From Terrisporobacter vanillatitrophus (lineage in GTDB: Bacteria; Bacillota; Clostridia; Peptostreptococcales; Peptostreptococcaceae), in NCBI RefSeq assembly GCF_051148895.1, contig NZ_CP154625.1, forward strand, positions 930,001 to 994,000: a stretch of 64,000 bases of DNA, read 5' to 3'. Shown piece by piece: positions 35,823 through 44,696 of this stretch (the first letter of the stretch is position 1; each line of letters starts with the position of its first letter). Position numbers and translations under genes: made by a program. The notes beneath the pieces were generated by a model. The model had not been told where the DNA came from, made no database searches, and saw only the letters and a program-made list of their open reading frames with translations.

Positions 35823-36230
35823 TTATAATATTTTATTTATTTCAAATATGAATTCAAAGAAATCCTCCGTGTGCTTTTCAATAACATCTCTTAATATTTC
35901 AATATTAATTGCTTGGTAATTGTGTACAGCTATATTTCTAAAACCAACCATAGCTTTTAATTTTTTAGTTAAACTATCACTTAATATATGATTTTTATTA
36001 AGAGCTTCAAAAGAATCCCAACTATTTTGAGGAATGCCTAATTTTTTTACTGCAACAATATGCATAGATAAATCTATACAAGCCTCACATGCTCTTTGAA
36101 TATTAAGTATGATAGAATCTTGTTTAGTATAATCTTTTAAGTTTTCAAAATTATTATCGTAAACTTCTTTGATTCTATGTACACACCTTTCGATAGTTTC
36201 TATTTTATTGTATATAACATCATTTCCCAT
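35823..36230 (-). CDS. HepT-like HEPN ribonuclease toxin (orphan)
   Basis: 135 residues from the ATG at 36230, preceded by AAAGAGGT; an in-frame ATG at 36269 is less likely. It is an all-helical HEPN protein of the HepT/DUF86 type with the R-x4-H-x-Y active-site motif RNIAVHNY (R98, H103, Y105). HepT is normally encoded with the minimal nucleotidyltransferase MntA, which AMPylates the tyrosine to neutralise it. No MntA gene adjoins it here. The next minus-strand gene upstream is a membrane LuxR regulator. It is either an unpaired toxin or one controlled elsewhere. Confidence 0.83.
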   Translation of the reverse strand: MGNDVIYNKIETIERCVHRIKEVYDNNFENLKDYTKQDSIILNIQRACEACIDLSMHIVAVKKLGIPQNSWDSFEALNKNHILSDSLTKKLKAMVGFRNIAVHNYQAINIEILRDVIEKHTEDFFEFIFEINKIL

Positions 36231-36283
36231 ATACACTACCTCTTTCTTTAGAACCAAATATATAGACAAGTACAGGAAATTAT

Positions 36284-37306
36284 TTAAAAGTAAATAATTT
36301 CAACATCATTTCCTTTTTTTATGTCTTCACAAAACTCTTTATAAATCTTAATAAGCATATGTCGTTTTGTCACATCTACCTTTTGATAAATATTATGAAC
36401 ATGAGTCTTTACTGTTCCTAAGGAAATCGTCAGCTCTTCGCTAATATCCTTATTAGTTTTATCTTGTAGAAGCAGATTTAAAATTTCTATCTCCCTAGGT
36501 GTTAAGTTGTATGTTTCTGCGAAATCAGCATATAAAGCTTTTTGTCTAATAGATTCTTTTTTAATCAAATTATCATCAATTACAATATTAGGATTTTCTT
36601 GTGGCTTGTTATACTCATTTGGTGAAAGTGTCATTAAGTGAGAGTAGTATTTAATGCCAAATAATGCATAGATTATGCTTAGAATATCTTCACATAAATT
36701 TCTATTATTAATTTTCACAAGAACATCAGAATAAATATCAAAATTAAATATAACGATACTATCTTCAATAACTATAAGTATGGAAAATACAGCAGTTAAT
36801 ATTAATAGAGTTCTATAGTTTTTAATAAATTTATTATTTATTAAATTGGTATTTTTGTTTAAGTATAAAATACCTATATAGCTAAGGTAGAAAGTGAATA
36901 ATTGATAAGGAAGGTAATATAACCATACCATTAAATTTTTTTTGAATATAAAAGGTACAATCAATACGGCTGAAACCAGTATTAGATAAATACATATGTC
37001 AAATGGTTTTACTTTTAGTTTTAAAACGTTTTCTTGAATTAAAATTAAACACAAGCCAGTTACAATAAAGATAATTGTTTTGAAGGTTGGTGCAATCAAA
37101 AATGATAAATCATAAGCCGATGAAAACTTATCTAGAAATTCCGTCATGTATATGACAACATTATCAAATATGTAAAACATAAATAAAATACTAATATAAA
37201 AATGAAGTTTTTCTTTTTTATATAAGTAGGCTTTAAAAGAATAAGAAGTGACTACGGTGAATAGTACCAATAAAATAATGTTGTAAACAAAGATAAGCAT
37301 ATCCAT
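36284..37306 (-). CDS. Membrane-bound LuxR-type regulator (AguR-like)
   Basis: 340 residues: about seven hydrophobic helices across residues 1-225, then a cytoplasmic LuxR helix-turn-helix at about 271-330 (LTPREIEILNLLLQ, ISLGTVKTHVHNIYQKV). The same architecture is seen in AguR of Enterococcus, which senses agmatine at the membrane and activates aguBDAC. The gene is divergent from that same four-gene operon here, which strongly supports the role. AGGGGGGAAA lies 8-9 bases before the ATG. Confidence 0.8.
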   Translation of the reverse strand: MDMLIFVYNIILLVLFTVVTSYSFKAYLYKKEKLHFYISILFMFYIFDNVVIYMTEFLDKFSSAYDLSFLIAPTFKTIIFIVTGLCLILIQENVLKLKVKPFDICIYLILVSAVLIVPFIFKKNLMVWLYYLPYQLFTFYLSYIGILYLNKNTNLINNKFIKNYRTLLILTAVFSILIVIEDSIVIFNFDIYSDVLVKINNRNLCEDILSIIYALFGIKYYSHLMTLSPNEYNKPQENPNIVIDDNLIKKESIRQKALYADFAETYNLTPREIEILNLLLQDKTNKDISEELTISLGTVKTHVHNIYQKVDVTKRHMLIKIYKEFCEDIKKGNDVEIIYF

Positions 37307-37635
37307 TTAAAATTTCCCCCCTAATATTGCATATTTATAATCCCCTGATCTAAAACGAAATAAATACCTTGTGCTCTAATTATACTATAATCTTTTTTTC
37401 AGTGCAAATTCTTGATAATTTTTTATCGAAGGCTACAAGTTAGCAATATACTCAAAGTTTAGAAAAGTTTAGAGGAAAAATAAACCTTTTATTTAGAAAA
37501 ATACATCCAAAAAGTGGGAGAAAAGATGATTTTAAACCTCATAGGAAAGGTATTACTATCTAAGCATAAGCTACTCGCCACAAGGCAAGAGCAAAAATAA
37601 AAATTAAAAATAAATATCCTAAGGAGGACAAAATC
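37307..37635. other. Divergent regulator/agmatine operon intergenic region
   Basis: About 330 bases holding the promoters of the LuxR regulator and of the agmatine operon. It contains two abutting exact copies of AAAGTTTAGA (37454-37463 and 37464-37473), followed by AAATAAACCTTTT, which can pair with them. CTAAGGAGG sits just before the carbamoyltransferase start. Confidence 0.6.
37454..37473. promoter_or_regulatory. Tandem 10-bp repeat, candidate AguR operator
   Basis: AAAGTTTAGA occurs twice head to tail, one helical turn apart, about 165-180 bases upstream of the carbamoyltransferase start, in the only regulatory gap of the locus. It is a plausible LuxR-type dimer site; binding is inferred. 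Confidence 0.35.
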
Positions 37636-38673
37636 ATGGCAGTAAAACATTTTGTAGACACTAATGATTTCACAAAGGAGGAATTGATGGATATTATAAA
37701 CCTATCTCTTAAAATAAAGAGCTGTATTAAAACAGGTTATTATCCACAATTATTAAAAAATAAATCATTAGGAATGATATTCCAACAATCTTCTACTAGA
37801 ACAAGAGTATCATTTGAGACAGCAATGGAGCAATTAGGTGGACATGCTCAGTACTTAGCACCAGGACAAATTCAATTAGGTGGACACGAAACTTTAGAAG
37901 ATACTAGTTGTGTACTATCTAAATTAGTAGATATATTAATGGCTCGTGTTGATCGTCACGAAAGTGTTGCTAACTTAGCAAAATACGCTTCTATACCAGT
38001 TATAAATGGTATGTCAGATTACAATCACCCAACTCAAGAAATGGGAGATATGTGTACAATAATAGAACATTTACCAGAAGGCAAAAAATTAGAAGATGCA
38101 AAAGTAGTATTTGTTGGAGATGCAACTCAAGTTTGTGCTTCATTACTATTTATTACTACTAAACTAGGAATGAACTTTGTACAATATGGACCAAAAGGAT
38201 ATCAATTAAAAGAAGAGCATTTAAAAATAGCTGAAGAAAACTGTAAAGTATCAGGAGGTTCTTTCTTAATAACAGATAATGAAGATGAAGCATTAAAAGA
38301 TGCTGACTTTGTATATACAGATGTTTGGTACGGATTATATGATGCTGAATTATCAGAAGAAGAAAGATTATCTATATTCTATCCTAAATATCAAGTAGAT
38401 GAAGAAATGATGAAAAAAGCAGCTCCACATGTTAAGTTTATGCACTGCTTACCAGCTACAAGAGGAGAAGAAGTAGTAAATGAAGTTATTGATGCTCCTT
38501 ACTCTATAGTATTTGATGAAGCAGAAAATCGTTTAACTGCTATGAGAGGATTATTAGTTTATTTTTCAACTTTAGCAGAAAAGCCAGTTGATGAAAAAAA
38601 ACAAGAAGAAGCTAAGGCTGACTTAGAAAATTTTTTAAATAAATTTGAAGTTGAAGCTATGTTAAATAACTAA
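37636..38673 (+). CDS. ptcA: Putrescine carbamoyltransferase
   Basis: 345 residues. It splits carbamoylputrescine with phosphate into putrescine and carbamoyl phosphate in the cytoplasm. It carries the carbamoyl-phosphate motif SSTRTR (52-57), HPTQEMGD in the centre and HCLPATRGEEV. The YGLYD segment and extended acidic C-terminal helix are typical of putrescine rather than ornithine carbamoyltransferases. CTAAGGAGG is ideally placed. It is the first gene of the aguB-D-A-C-type operon (aguB in that nomenclature). Confidence 0.92.
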   Translation: MAVKHFVDTNDFTKEELMDIINLSLKIKSCIKTGYYPQLLKNKSLGMIFQQSSTRTRVSFETAMEQLGGHAQYLAPGQIQLGGHETLEDTSCVLSKLVDILMARVDRHESVANLAKYASIPVINGMSDYNHPTQEMGDMCTIIEHLPEGKKLEDAKVVFVGDATQVCASLLFITTKLGMNFVQYGPKGYQLKEEHLKIAEENCKVSGGSFLITDNEDEALKDADFVYTDVWYGLYDAELSEEERLSIFYPKYQVDEEMMKKAAPHVKFMHCLPATRGEEVVNEVIDAPYSIVFDEAENRLTAMRGLLVYFSTLAEKPVDEKKQEEAKADLENFLNKFEVEAMLNN

Positions 38674-38697
38674 TAATAGGCGAAAGGGGCAGGTAAA

Positions 38698-40116
38698 ATG
38701 AGTGACCTTCAAGGAAACATTCAAGGAAAAAAGAAATTTAAGTTAACAGACGCAGTCCTTTCTGTAATATGTGTAGTATTTGTTGCAGAGGCTGCGGCCC
38801 CTGTAGCAGCTATAGGTAATTCTCAGTATTTCTGGTGGATATTCTTAATGCTAACTTTCTTATTACCATATGGGTTAATATCTTCAGAACTTGGAACTAC
38901 TTATGACGGAGAAGGTGGTTTGTATGACTGGGTTAGAAAAGCTTTAGGTAATAAATGGGGAGCTAGAGTATCTTGGTTTTACTGGATAAACTATCCTCTA
39001 TGGATGGCTTCTTTAGCAGTTATTTTCCCAGAAGTATTAGGAATGATATTAGGAATAGAAATTCCTTTAATAGGGGCATTGGCTATAGAGTTAGTATTTA
39101 TATGGATAATAGTAGGAATAAGCTTTTACCCAGTATGCGATAGTGTATGGATTTTAAATGGAGCAGCATTTATTAAAGTATTACTAGCTGTAGTTGTAGG
39201 TTGTTTAGGTATATATGGAGCAATAACTCATGGTGTTGCAAATGAATATACAGTTAAATCTTTGTTGCCATCTTTTGATGCAAATAGTTTGTCATTTATT
39301 TCTGTAATACTATTTAACTTCCTAGGATTTGAAGTAGTTTGTACTTTTGCAGATGATATGGAAAATCCTAAAAAGCAAATACCTCAAGCTATAGTAATAG
39401 GTGGACTAGTAATAGCAGCTATTTATATATTCTCTGCTTTTGGTATAGGTGTTGCCATTCCAACAGACCAAGTTAGTACAAGTAGTGGTTTGATTGATAG
39501 TATTCAGCTACTTACTGGTAAAAAAACTAGTTTGTTCATTTCTATAATGAGTATTTTATTTTTATTAAGTTTGTTTGGAAATATGATTTCTTGGGCATTG
39601 GGAGTTAACAATGTGGCTTGTTATGCAGCGGAAAATAAAGACATGCCAAAAGTATTTGGAATAAGAAGTTCAAAGAATAATATGCCAGTTGGTTCAGCAG
39701 TAATGAACGGTATTGTTGCATCAGTAGTAATATTAGTTGCACCATTTTTACCTAATCAAGATTTGTTTTGGAGTTTCTTTGCATTAAATCTTGTAATGTT
39801 CCTTTTAGCTTATTTACCTGTATTTCCTGCCTTCTTAAAACTTCGTAAAATAGATCCGGATACAGAAAGACCATTTAAAGTAAGTGGAAGTGAAGGATTT
39901 TTAAAAATGTTGGCAGCTTTACCTATGATTATGATAATAATATCAATTTTCTTTATTGCAGTACCTACAAACTTCGATGCAGAAACTCTTGCGGAAACAT
40001 TACCAATTACTATAGGTTCTGTGGTGTTCATAATCATTGGTGAATTAATAATAATAAAACTTGGTAAGGAGAAAGCAAAAGCAAACATACAAGAGGATGA
40101 AAAGGGGATGTTATAA
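38698..40116 (+). CDS. aguD: Agmatine/putrescine antiporter
   Basis: A 472-residue APC-superfamily amino-acid/polyamine exchanger with about 12 hydrophobic helices. The first is LTDAVLSVICVVFVAEAAAP and it includes YDGEGGLYDW. Placed between putrescine carbamoyltransferase and agmatine deiminase, it should import agmatine in exchange for putrescine. GAAAGGGG precedes the ATG, and the stop abuts the start of the deiminase gene. Confidence 0.88.
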   Translation: MSDLQGNIQGKKKFKLTDAVLSVICVVFVAEAAAPVAAIGNSQYFWWIFLMLTFLLPYGLISSELGTTYDGEGGLYDWVRKALGNKWGARVSWFYWINYPLWMASLAVIFPEVLGMILGIEIPLIGALAIELVFIWIIVGISFYPVCDSVWILNGAAFIKVLLAVVVGCLGIYGAITHGVANEYTVKSLLPSFDANSLSFISVILFNFLGFEVVCTFADDMENPKKQIPQAIVIGGLVIAAIYIFSAFGIGVAIPTDQVSTSSGLIDSIQLLTGKKTSLFISIMSILFLLSLFGNMISWALGVNNVACYAAENKDMPKVFGIRSSKNNMPVGSAVMNGIVASVVILVAPFLPNQDLFWSFFALNLVMFLLAYLPVFPAFLKLRKIDPDTERPFKVSGSEGFLKMLAALPMIMIIISIFFIAVPTNFDAETLAETLPITIGSVVFIIIGELIIIKLGKEKAKANIQEDEKGML

Positions 40117-41232
40117 ATGAATATATTAAACTCTACACCAAAAAAAGATGGATATAGAATGCCAGGTGAATTTGAACCACATGATGGTTGCTGGATTATA
40201 TGGCCAGAAAGACCAGATAACTGGAGATTAGGTGGAAAAGTAGCACAAAAAGTTTTCGTAGAAGTTGCTACAGCTATTAGTGAGTTTGAGCCAGTTACAG
40301 TTTGTGTAAGTAATAAACAATATGATAACGCTTGCAATATGTTGCCTTCAAATATACGTATAGTAGAAATGTCTAACGATGACTCTTGGGTAAGAGATTG
40401 TGGACCAACATTTGTAACAAATGGATCAGAAGTAAGAGGGGTAGACTGGAGATTCAATGCTTGGGGAGGATTAGTAGATGGACTATACTTCCCATGGGAT
40501 AAAGATGATCATATTGCTAGGAAAATTTGTCAGATAGAAGAAAAAGACGTTTATAGTTTAGAAGATTTTGTACTTGAAGGTGGCTCTATTCATGTAGATG
40601 GAGAAGGCACACTAATAGTTACAGAAGAATGCTTATTAAGTGAAGGTCGTAACTCTCACTTAACTAAAGATGAAATAGAAGATGTATTAAAAGAATATTT
40701 AAATTTAGAAAAAATAATATGGATACCTCGTGGTATATATAATGATGAAACTAATGGACATGTAGACAATATCCTTCACTATGCTGCTCCAGGAAAAGTA
40801 GTACTAGCATGGACAGAAGATAAAGAAGATCCACAATATGAAATTTGCCAAGAGGCCTATGAAATACTAAGCAAAGAAACAGATGCAAAAGGAAGAAAAA
40901 TAGAAGTAGTTAAATTAATGCTTCCTTCTAATATATTAATAACAAAAGAAGAAAGTGATGGCGTTGATGGAGTAGATGGAACTCTTCCAAGAAAAGAAGG
41001 AGATAGATTAGCAGCATCTTATGCTAATTTCTATATAGCAAACGGAGGAGTAGTATTCCCTACTTTCAATGATCCAAATGATGAACTTGCAAAAGAAACT
41101 TTACAAAAATGTTTCCCTGATAGAAAAATAGTAGGAATATATGCTAGGGAGATTTTATTAGGTGGAGGAAATATACACTGTATAACTCAACAACAACCTA
41201 AATCACAAGAAGAAGCATTGGAGTGTGTATAA
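40117..41232 (+). CDS. aguA: Agmatine deiminase
   Basis: A 371-residue pentein-fold hydrolase converting agmatine to N-carbamoylputrescine and ammonia. It has EFEPHDGCWIIWPERPDNWR at the N-terminus, DDSWVRDCGP, ETNGHVDN, and the catalytic cysteine in GGGNIHCITQQQP near the C-terminus. Length is normal. It directly follows aguD and ends 2 bases before the carbamate kinase start. Confidence 0.94.
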   Translation: MNILNSTPKKDGYRMPGEFEPHDGCWIIWPERPDNWRLGGKVAQKVFVEVATAISEFEPVTVCVSNKQYDNACNMLPSNIRIVEMSNDDSWVRDCGPTFVTNGSEVRGVDWRFNAWGGLVDGLYFPWDKDDHIARKICQIEEKDVYSLEDFVLEGGSIHVDGEGTLIVTEECLLSEGRNSHLTKDEIEDVLKEYLNLEKIIWIPRGIYNDETNGHVDNILHYAAPGKVVLAWTEDKEDPQYEICQEAYEILSKETDAKGRKIEVVKLMLPSNILITKEESDGVDGVDGTLPRKEGDRLAASYANFYIANGGVVFPTFNDPNDELAKETLQKCFPDRKIVGIYAREILLGGGNIHCITQQQPKSQEEALECV

Positions 41233-41234
41233 AT

Positions 41235-42170
41235 ATGTCAAGAATATTAATAGCACTTGGGGGAAATGCTCTAGGTAATTCTCCTCAAGAACAACAAGAA
41301 ATGATAGAAAAATCAGCACCATCTTTAGTAGGATTAATTAAACAAGGACATGAAATAATAATAAGTCATGGAAATGGTCCTCAGGTGGGAATGATAAACC
41401 TTGCATTTGAGACTGCATCAAAATATACAGATAAAATACCGAAGTTTCAGTTACCAGAATGTACAGCAATGAGCCAAGGATATATCGGTTTTCATTTACA
41501 AAAGGGTATAAAAAAAGAGTTAAGAAAAGAAAATATGCCTTGGAAAGTAGCAAGTGTTATTACTCAAGTAATAGTAGATAAAAACGATAAAGCTTTTGAA
41601 AACCCTACAAAACCAATAGGATCTTTTTATACCGAAGAAGAATCTAAAAAAATGATGGAAGAAGATCCAACTCTTATTATGAAGGAAGATTCAGGTAGAG
41701 GTTATAGACAATTAGTTGCATCTCCTAAACCAGTTGGTATAGTAGAAAGAGATTCTATTTTAAACTTACTTGATGATGAATTTATAGTTATAGCTTGTGG
41801 AGGTGGAGGTATACCAGTAGTTCTTGATGACGAAGGAGATTACGAAAGTGTGCCTGCTGTCATAGACAAGGATTTTGCTTCAGCAAAATTAGCAGAATTA
41901 GTAAATGCAGACTATTTATTTGTATTAACAGCAGTAGATAGAGTAGCAATAAACTTTGGCAAACCAAATCAAAAAGAAATAGTAGAGATGAGTATAGATG
42001 AAGCAACTAAGTACTGTGATGAAGGTCAATTTGCTCCAGGAAGTATGTTACCAAAAGTTCAAGCAGCCATGAACTTTGTATCATCAAAAAATGGAAGAAA
42101 AGCAATTATTGCATCATTAGAAAAAGCTCCTTTAGCCATGAGCGGTGAAAGTGGAACCCTAATATATTAA
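41235..42170 (+). CDS. arcC: Carbamate kinase
   Basis: A 311-residue amino-acid-kinase-family enzyme (aguC/arcC) that transfers the phosphate of carbamoyl phosphate to ADP, giving the pathway's ATP. It has RILIALGGNALG, ISHGNGPQVG, IACGGGGIPV and SMLPKVQAA. The ATG at 41235 is chosen. A GTG at 41223 overlaps the end of aguA, and the TTGGAG site fits 41235 better. It is followed by a terminator. Confidence 0.94.
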   Translation: MSRILIALGGNALGNSPQEQQEMIEKSAPSLVGLIKQGHEIIISHGNGPQVGMINLAFETASKYTDKIPKFQLPECTAMSQGYIGFHLQKGIKKELRKENMPWKVASVITQVIVDKNDKAFENPTKPIGSFYTEEESKKMMEEDPTLIMKEDSGRGYRQLVASPKPVGIVERDSILNLLDDEFIVIACGGGGIPVVLDDEGDYESVPAVIDKDFASAKLAELVNADYLFVLTAVDRVAINFGKPNQKEIVEMSIDEATKYCDEGQFAPGSMLPKVQAAMNFVSSKNGRKAIIASLEKAPLAMSGESGTLIY

Positions 42171-42178
42171 ATAAATTA

Positions 42179-42213
42179 AAAATAGTCATCCAAAAATGGG
42201 TGGCTATTTTTTG
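42179..42213 (+). terminator. Terminator of the agmatine operon
   Basis: AAAATAGTCATCC (42179-42191) pairs with GGGTGGCTATTTT (42198-42210), 13 bp with two G-T, followed by T residues. Confidence 0.85.
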
Positions 42214-42656
42214 TATTCTAAGCCAATAGTTATAATAAATTTTATTAAACTAAGGATGATTATATGGGCAAATTTTCCTAATTACTTATATTTGCTATTT
42301 ACTTATATATGTTGTATAAACTTTTTTCGTAGGTGGTCGATTTTATTTTTTTGAAGGCCTTCAACACCGCATTTTTACTATAGAGATAAAACAAAAATCG
42401 TTCACATGCTTTTGAAAGACATACAGATGTACCTATTAAAAGTTAGTTATAGATAAATTTATACATTTAACAAAGCATATTCTTTAAATGCTCTGATTTG
42501 AAAGTTATTAATATAAACAAAAAGATGTTAGAATATCGTATTAAATTTTTACAAAAAATATTATAATATTATATGTGTGAAAAATAAAAGTAAATTTTGA
42601 GCCAAGGGAATTTTTTATAAATATGAAATTTTTTATAAATATAAAGGAGCAAAATA
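42214..42656. other. Long intergenic region upstream of murJ
   Basis: About 440 bases without a supported gene. It holds the palindrome TTGAAGGCCTTCAA (42351-42364) and, just before murJ, two exact copies of AATTTTTTATAAATAT (42609 and 42627, 18 bases apart) in the presumed 5' leader. It presumably contains the murJ promoter. Confidence 0.55.
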
Positions 42657-44201
42657 ATGAGCAAATTAGCAAGAGCCACTTTTGGACTAATGGTGGCAAC
42701 TATAATAGCAAAAATATTGGGATTTGGTAGAGAATTAGTTCTTGCTACTGGGTATGGAACAAGCATATACAGTGATGCCTATATAACAGCCATGAATATA
42801 CCTCAGGTTATTTTTGCAATAATTGGAAGTACTTTAGCAACGGTACTTATACCAATGTATATGGAAGTACATAGTGAAGAAGGCGAAGAAGGTTCTCTTA
42901 AATTTATAAATAATGTGTTTAATTTAGTTGTAATAGGATGTATAGTTCTTTCCGTTGTTGGATTTGTGTTTACAGAGCAAATTGTTAATGTATTTGCCAT
43001 GGGATATAAAGGAGAGGCATTGCAGGTGGCTATTAATTTTACTAGAATAACTATTCTTGGAATTGTATTTACTGGCCTTAGTTATGTGATGACTTCTTAT
43101 TTACAAATAAAAAATGATTTTATTACGCCAGGACTTAGCAGTGTGCCAAAGAATGTAATTATTATTGTGGCAACTTTACTTAGTGTAAAGCATGGTCCTT
43201 ATATAATGATCTGGGGAACTTTGCTGGGAATAACAAGTGAGTTTTTATTTCAACTACCTTATGCTATTAAGGCTGGATATAAATATGTACCAATTATTAA
43301 AATAAAAGATAAATATATTAAAAAGATGGCTTGGCTTATTGCTCCTGTGTTGATCGGTGTGGCAGTAAATCAGGTGAATACTTTGGTAGACAGAACTTTG
43401 GCATCATTTTTGCCAACAGGAACAGTTTCTGCACTAAGTTATTCAAACAAACTAATATCCTTTGTTGTAGCCATATTTATAACATCAATCTCATCTGTGA
43501 TTTATCCCATTTTATCACAGCTGTCCAAGGAAGATAACAAAGAGAGATTTACTGCATCTGTTATAAAAAGTATAAACTGCGTTATAATACTTGTTTTACC
43601 AATTACTGTGGGAACTATGGTTTTATCACTTCCCATAGTTAGGGTGCTTTTTGAAAGAGGAGCCTTTGACTCAAGGGGAACTTATTTAACAGCATTGGCT
43701 TTGGCTATGTATTCAATAGGGATGGTGGCCTATGGTCTGAGAGACGTTCTTGGAAAGATTTTTTATTCTTTACAAGATACAAAAACGCCAATGGTAAATG
43801 GTGTAATTGCCATGGGTGTGAATATGGTTATGGACGTGGTGTTTATTAAGTTTTGGGGACTGGCAGGTCTTACTTTGGCTACTAGTTTGTCTTCTCTGGC
43901 TTGTATTATGTTGTTGTTTAGAAGTTTGAGAAAGAAGATTGGTTATTTTGGACAAGACAAGATTGTTAAGGCTACAGTGAAAAGTCTTGTGGCATCATTG
44001 ATTATGGGTGCTGTGGCTTATTATTCTTATCATTATATGATGAGATTTACTCATACTGGAGGAAAAGCAGAGTTTATTGTACTGATGATTGCTGTTACTT
44101 TGGCAGCTGCTGTGTATGGTGGTCTTGTTATATTGTTTAAGGTGGATGAGATTAGGATTGTTACGGATGTGGTGAAGAGAAGATTGAAGAGAGCAAAATA
44201 A
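42657..44201 (+). CDS. murJ: Lipid II flippase MurJ-family protein
   Basis: 514 residues with about 14 hydrophobic helices. The MurJ/MviN signature is complete: ARATFGLMVATIIAKILGFG-RE at the N-terminus, SDAYITAMNIPQ, VNTLVDRTLASFLPTG and FERGAFD. It flips undecaprenyl-pyrophosphate-linked peptidoglycan precursor to the outer face of the membrane. AAAGGAG precedes the ATG. It is apparently monocistronic, with a palindrome after the stop. Confidence 0.9.
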   Translation: MSKLARATFGLMVATIIAKILGFGRELVLATGYGTSIYSDAYITAMNIPQVIFAIIGSTLATVLIPMYMEVHSEEGEEGSLKFINNVFNLVVIGCIVLSVVGFVFTEQIVNVFAMGYKGEALQVAINFTRITILGIVFTGLSYVMTSYLQIKNDFITPGLSSVPKNVIIIVATLLSVKHGPYIMIWGTLLGITSEFLFQLPYAIKAGYKYVPIIKIKDKYIKKMAWLIAPVLIGVAVNQVNTLVDRTLASFLPTGTVSALSYSNKLISFVVAIFITSISSVIYPILSQLSKEDNKERFTASVIKSINCVIILVLPITVGTMVLSLPIVRVLFERGAFDSRGTYLTALALAMYSIGMVAYGLRDVLGKIFYSLQDTKTPMVNGVIAMGVNMVMDVVFIKFWGLAGLTLATSLSSLACIMLLFRSLRKKIGYFGQDKIVKATVKSLVASLIMGAVAYYSYHYMMRFTHTGGKAEFIVLMIAVTLAAAVYGGLVILFKVDEIRIVTDVVKRRLKRAK

Positions 44202-44250
44202 TATAAATACTATGGATTTGAATTTGTTTATATCTACTTATAAAGTTGAG

Positions 44251-44284
44251 TAATAAATATTACTCTGTAGAGTAATATTTATTA
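44251..44284. promoter_or_regulatory. 34-bp palindrome between murJ and peptide gene
   Basis: TAATAAATATTACT (44251-44264) and its complement (44271-44284) flank CTGTAG, which itself can pair at its ends. No T run follows on the plus strand. The right arm touches the -35 box of the peptide promoter, so it may be an operator as well as, or instead of, a murJ terminator. Confidence 0.5.
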
Positions 44285-44310
44285 TCATACCTATTGAATA
44301 TTATTATAAT
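44282..44310 (+). promoter_or_regulatory. Probable promoter of second precursor peptide
   Basis: TTATCA (44282-44287), a 17-base spacer and a consensus TATAAT (44305-44310) would start transcription about 25 bases before the ATG at 44342. Confidence 0.45.
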
Positions 44311-44341
44311 AAATATATTATATTTAAGGGATGTGTTTTCA

Positions 44342-44581
44342 ATGAAAAAATGGTATAAGCCAGATTTATTAAGTTTAAATATTTACAATACAGCTGGTCA
44401 GGATAAGCCTCCTGGATGTGTTAGTCAATCAGGACCAACTGGTGGATTGCAATATATTTGTCCTAATCAAGGAGGGATAGCTTCTAGATCATGTAAATAT
44501 TTCATACCTGATGGTATTGATCAAAATGCACATCAAGCTCGAGGGTTTTGCAGTTATAGACCTACTGGATCTCAAAGCTAA
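44342..44581 (+). CDS. Second RiPP-like precursor peptide (paralogous leader)
   Basis: 79 residues behind AAGGGATG. The leader MKKWYKPDLLSLNIYNTAG aligns without gaps to that of the peptide at 24231 (W at 4, KP at 6-7, L at 10 and 12, D/N at 13, T at 17). The remainder differs: four cysteines (26, 40, 51, 70), many Gly and Pro, and a C-terminal GSQS, again ending in serine. No modifying enzymes adjoin it. It lies between murJ and the convergent uxaA, with a terminator after it. It is probably a substrate of the cassette at 22.8-27.4 kb acting in trans. Core and product are unknown. Confidence 0.72.
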   Translation: MKKWYKPDLLSLNIYNTAGQDKPPGCVSQSGPTGGLQYICPNQGGIASRSCKYFIPDGIDQNAHQARGFCSYRPTGSQS

Positions 44582-44652
44582 CATTAAAATACATTAATAA
44601 CTATACAAAGTAGGGTATAAAGTGTAAGTAAAAAATATATACAGATAAAAAT

Positions 44653-44676
44653 AACCGACCCAATTGGGTCGGTTTT
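44653..44676. terminator. Bidirectional terminator
   Basis: AACCGACCCAATTGGGTCGG+TT (44653-44674) is a perfect 22-base palindrome with TTTT after it, between the convergent peptide and uxaA genes. The same ACCGACCC core occurs in the terminator at 56968. Confidence 0.85.
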
Positions 44677-44696
44677 ATATTTGAGGGAAAGGAATT

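Noticed and set aside
39810..40457. 215-codon minus-strand open frame
   Set aside because: It is antisense to the end of aguD and the start of aguA, both with strong family motifs; no family resemblance of its own.
42245..42360. Short ORF upstream of murJ (about 30 codons)
   Set aside because: No spaced ribosome-binding site and no recognisable composition; likely chance in AT-rich DNA.
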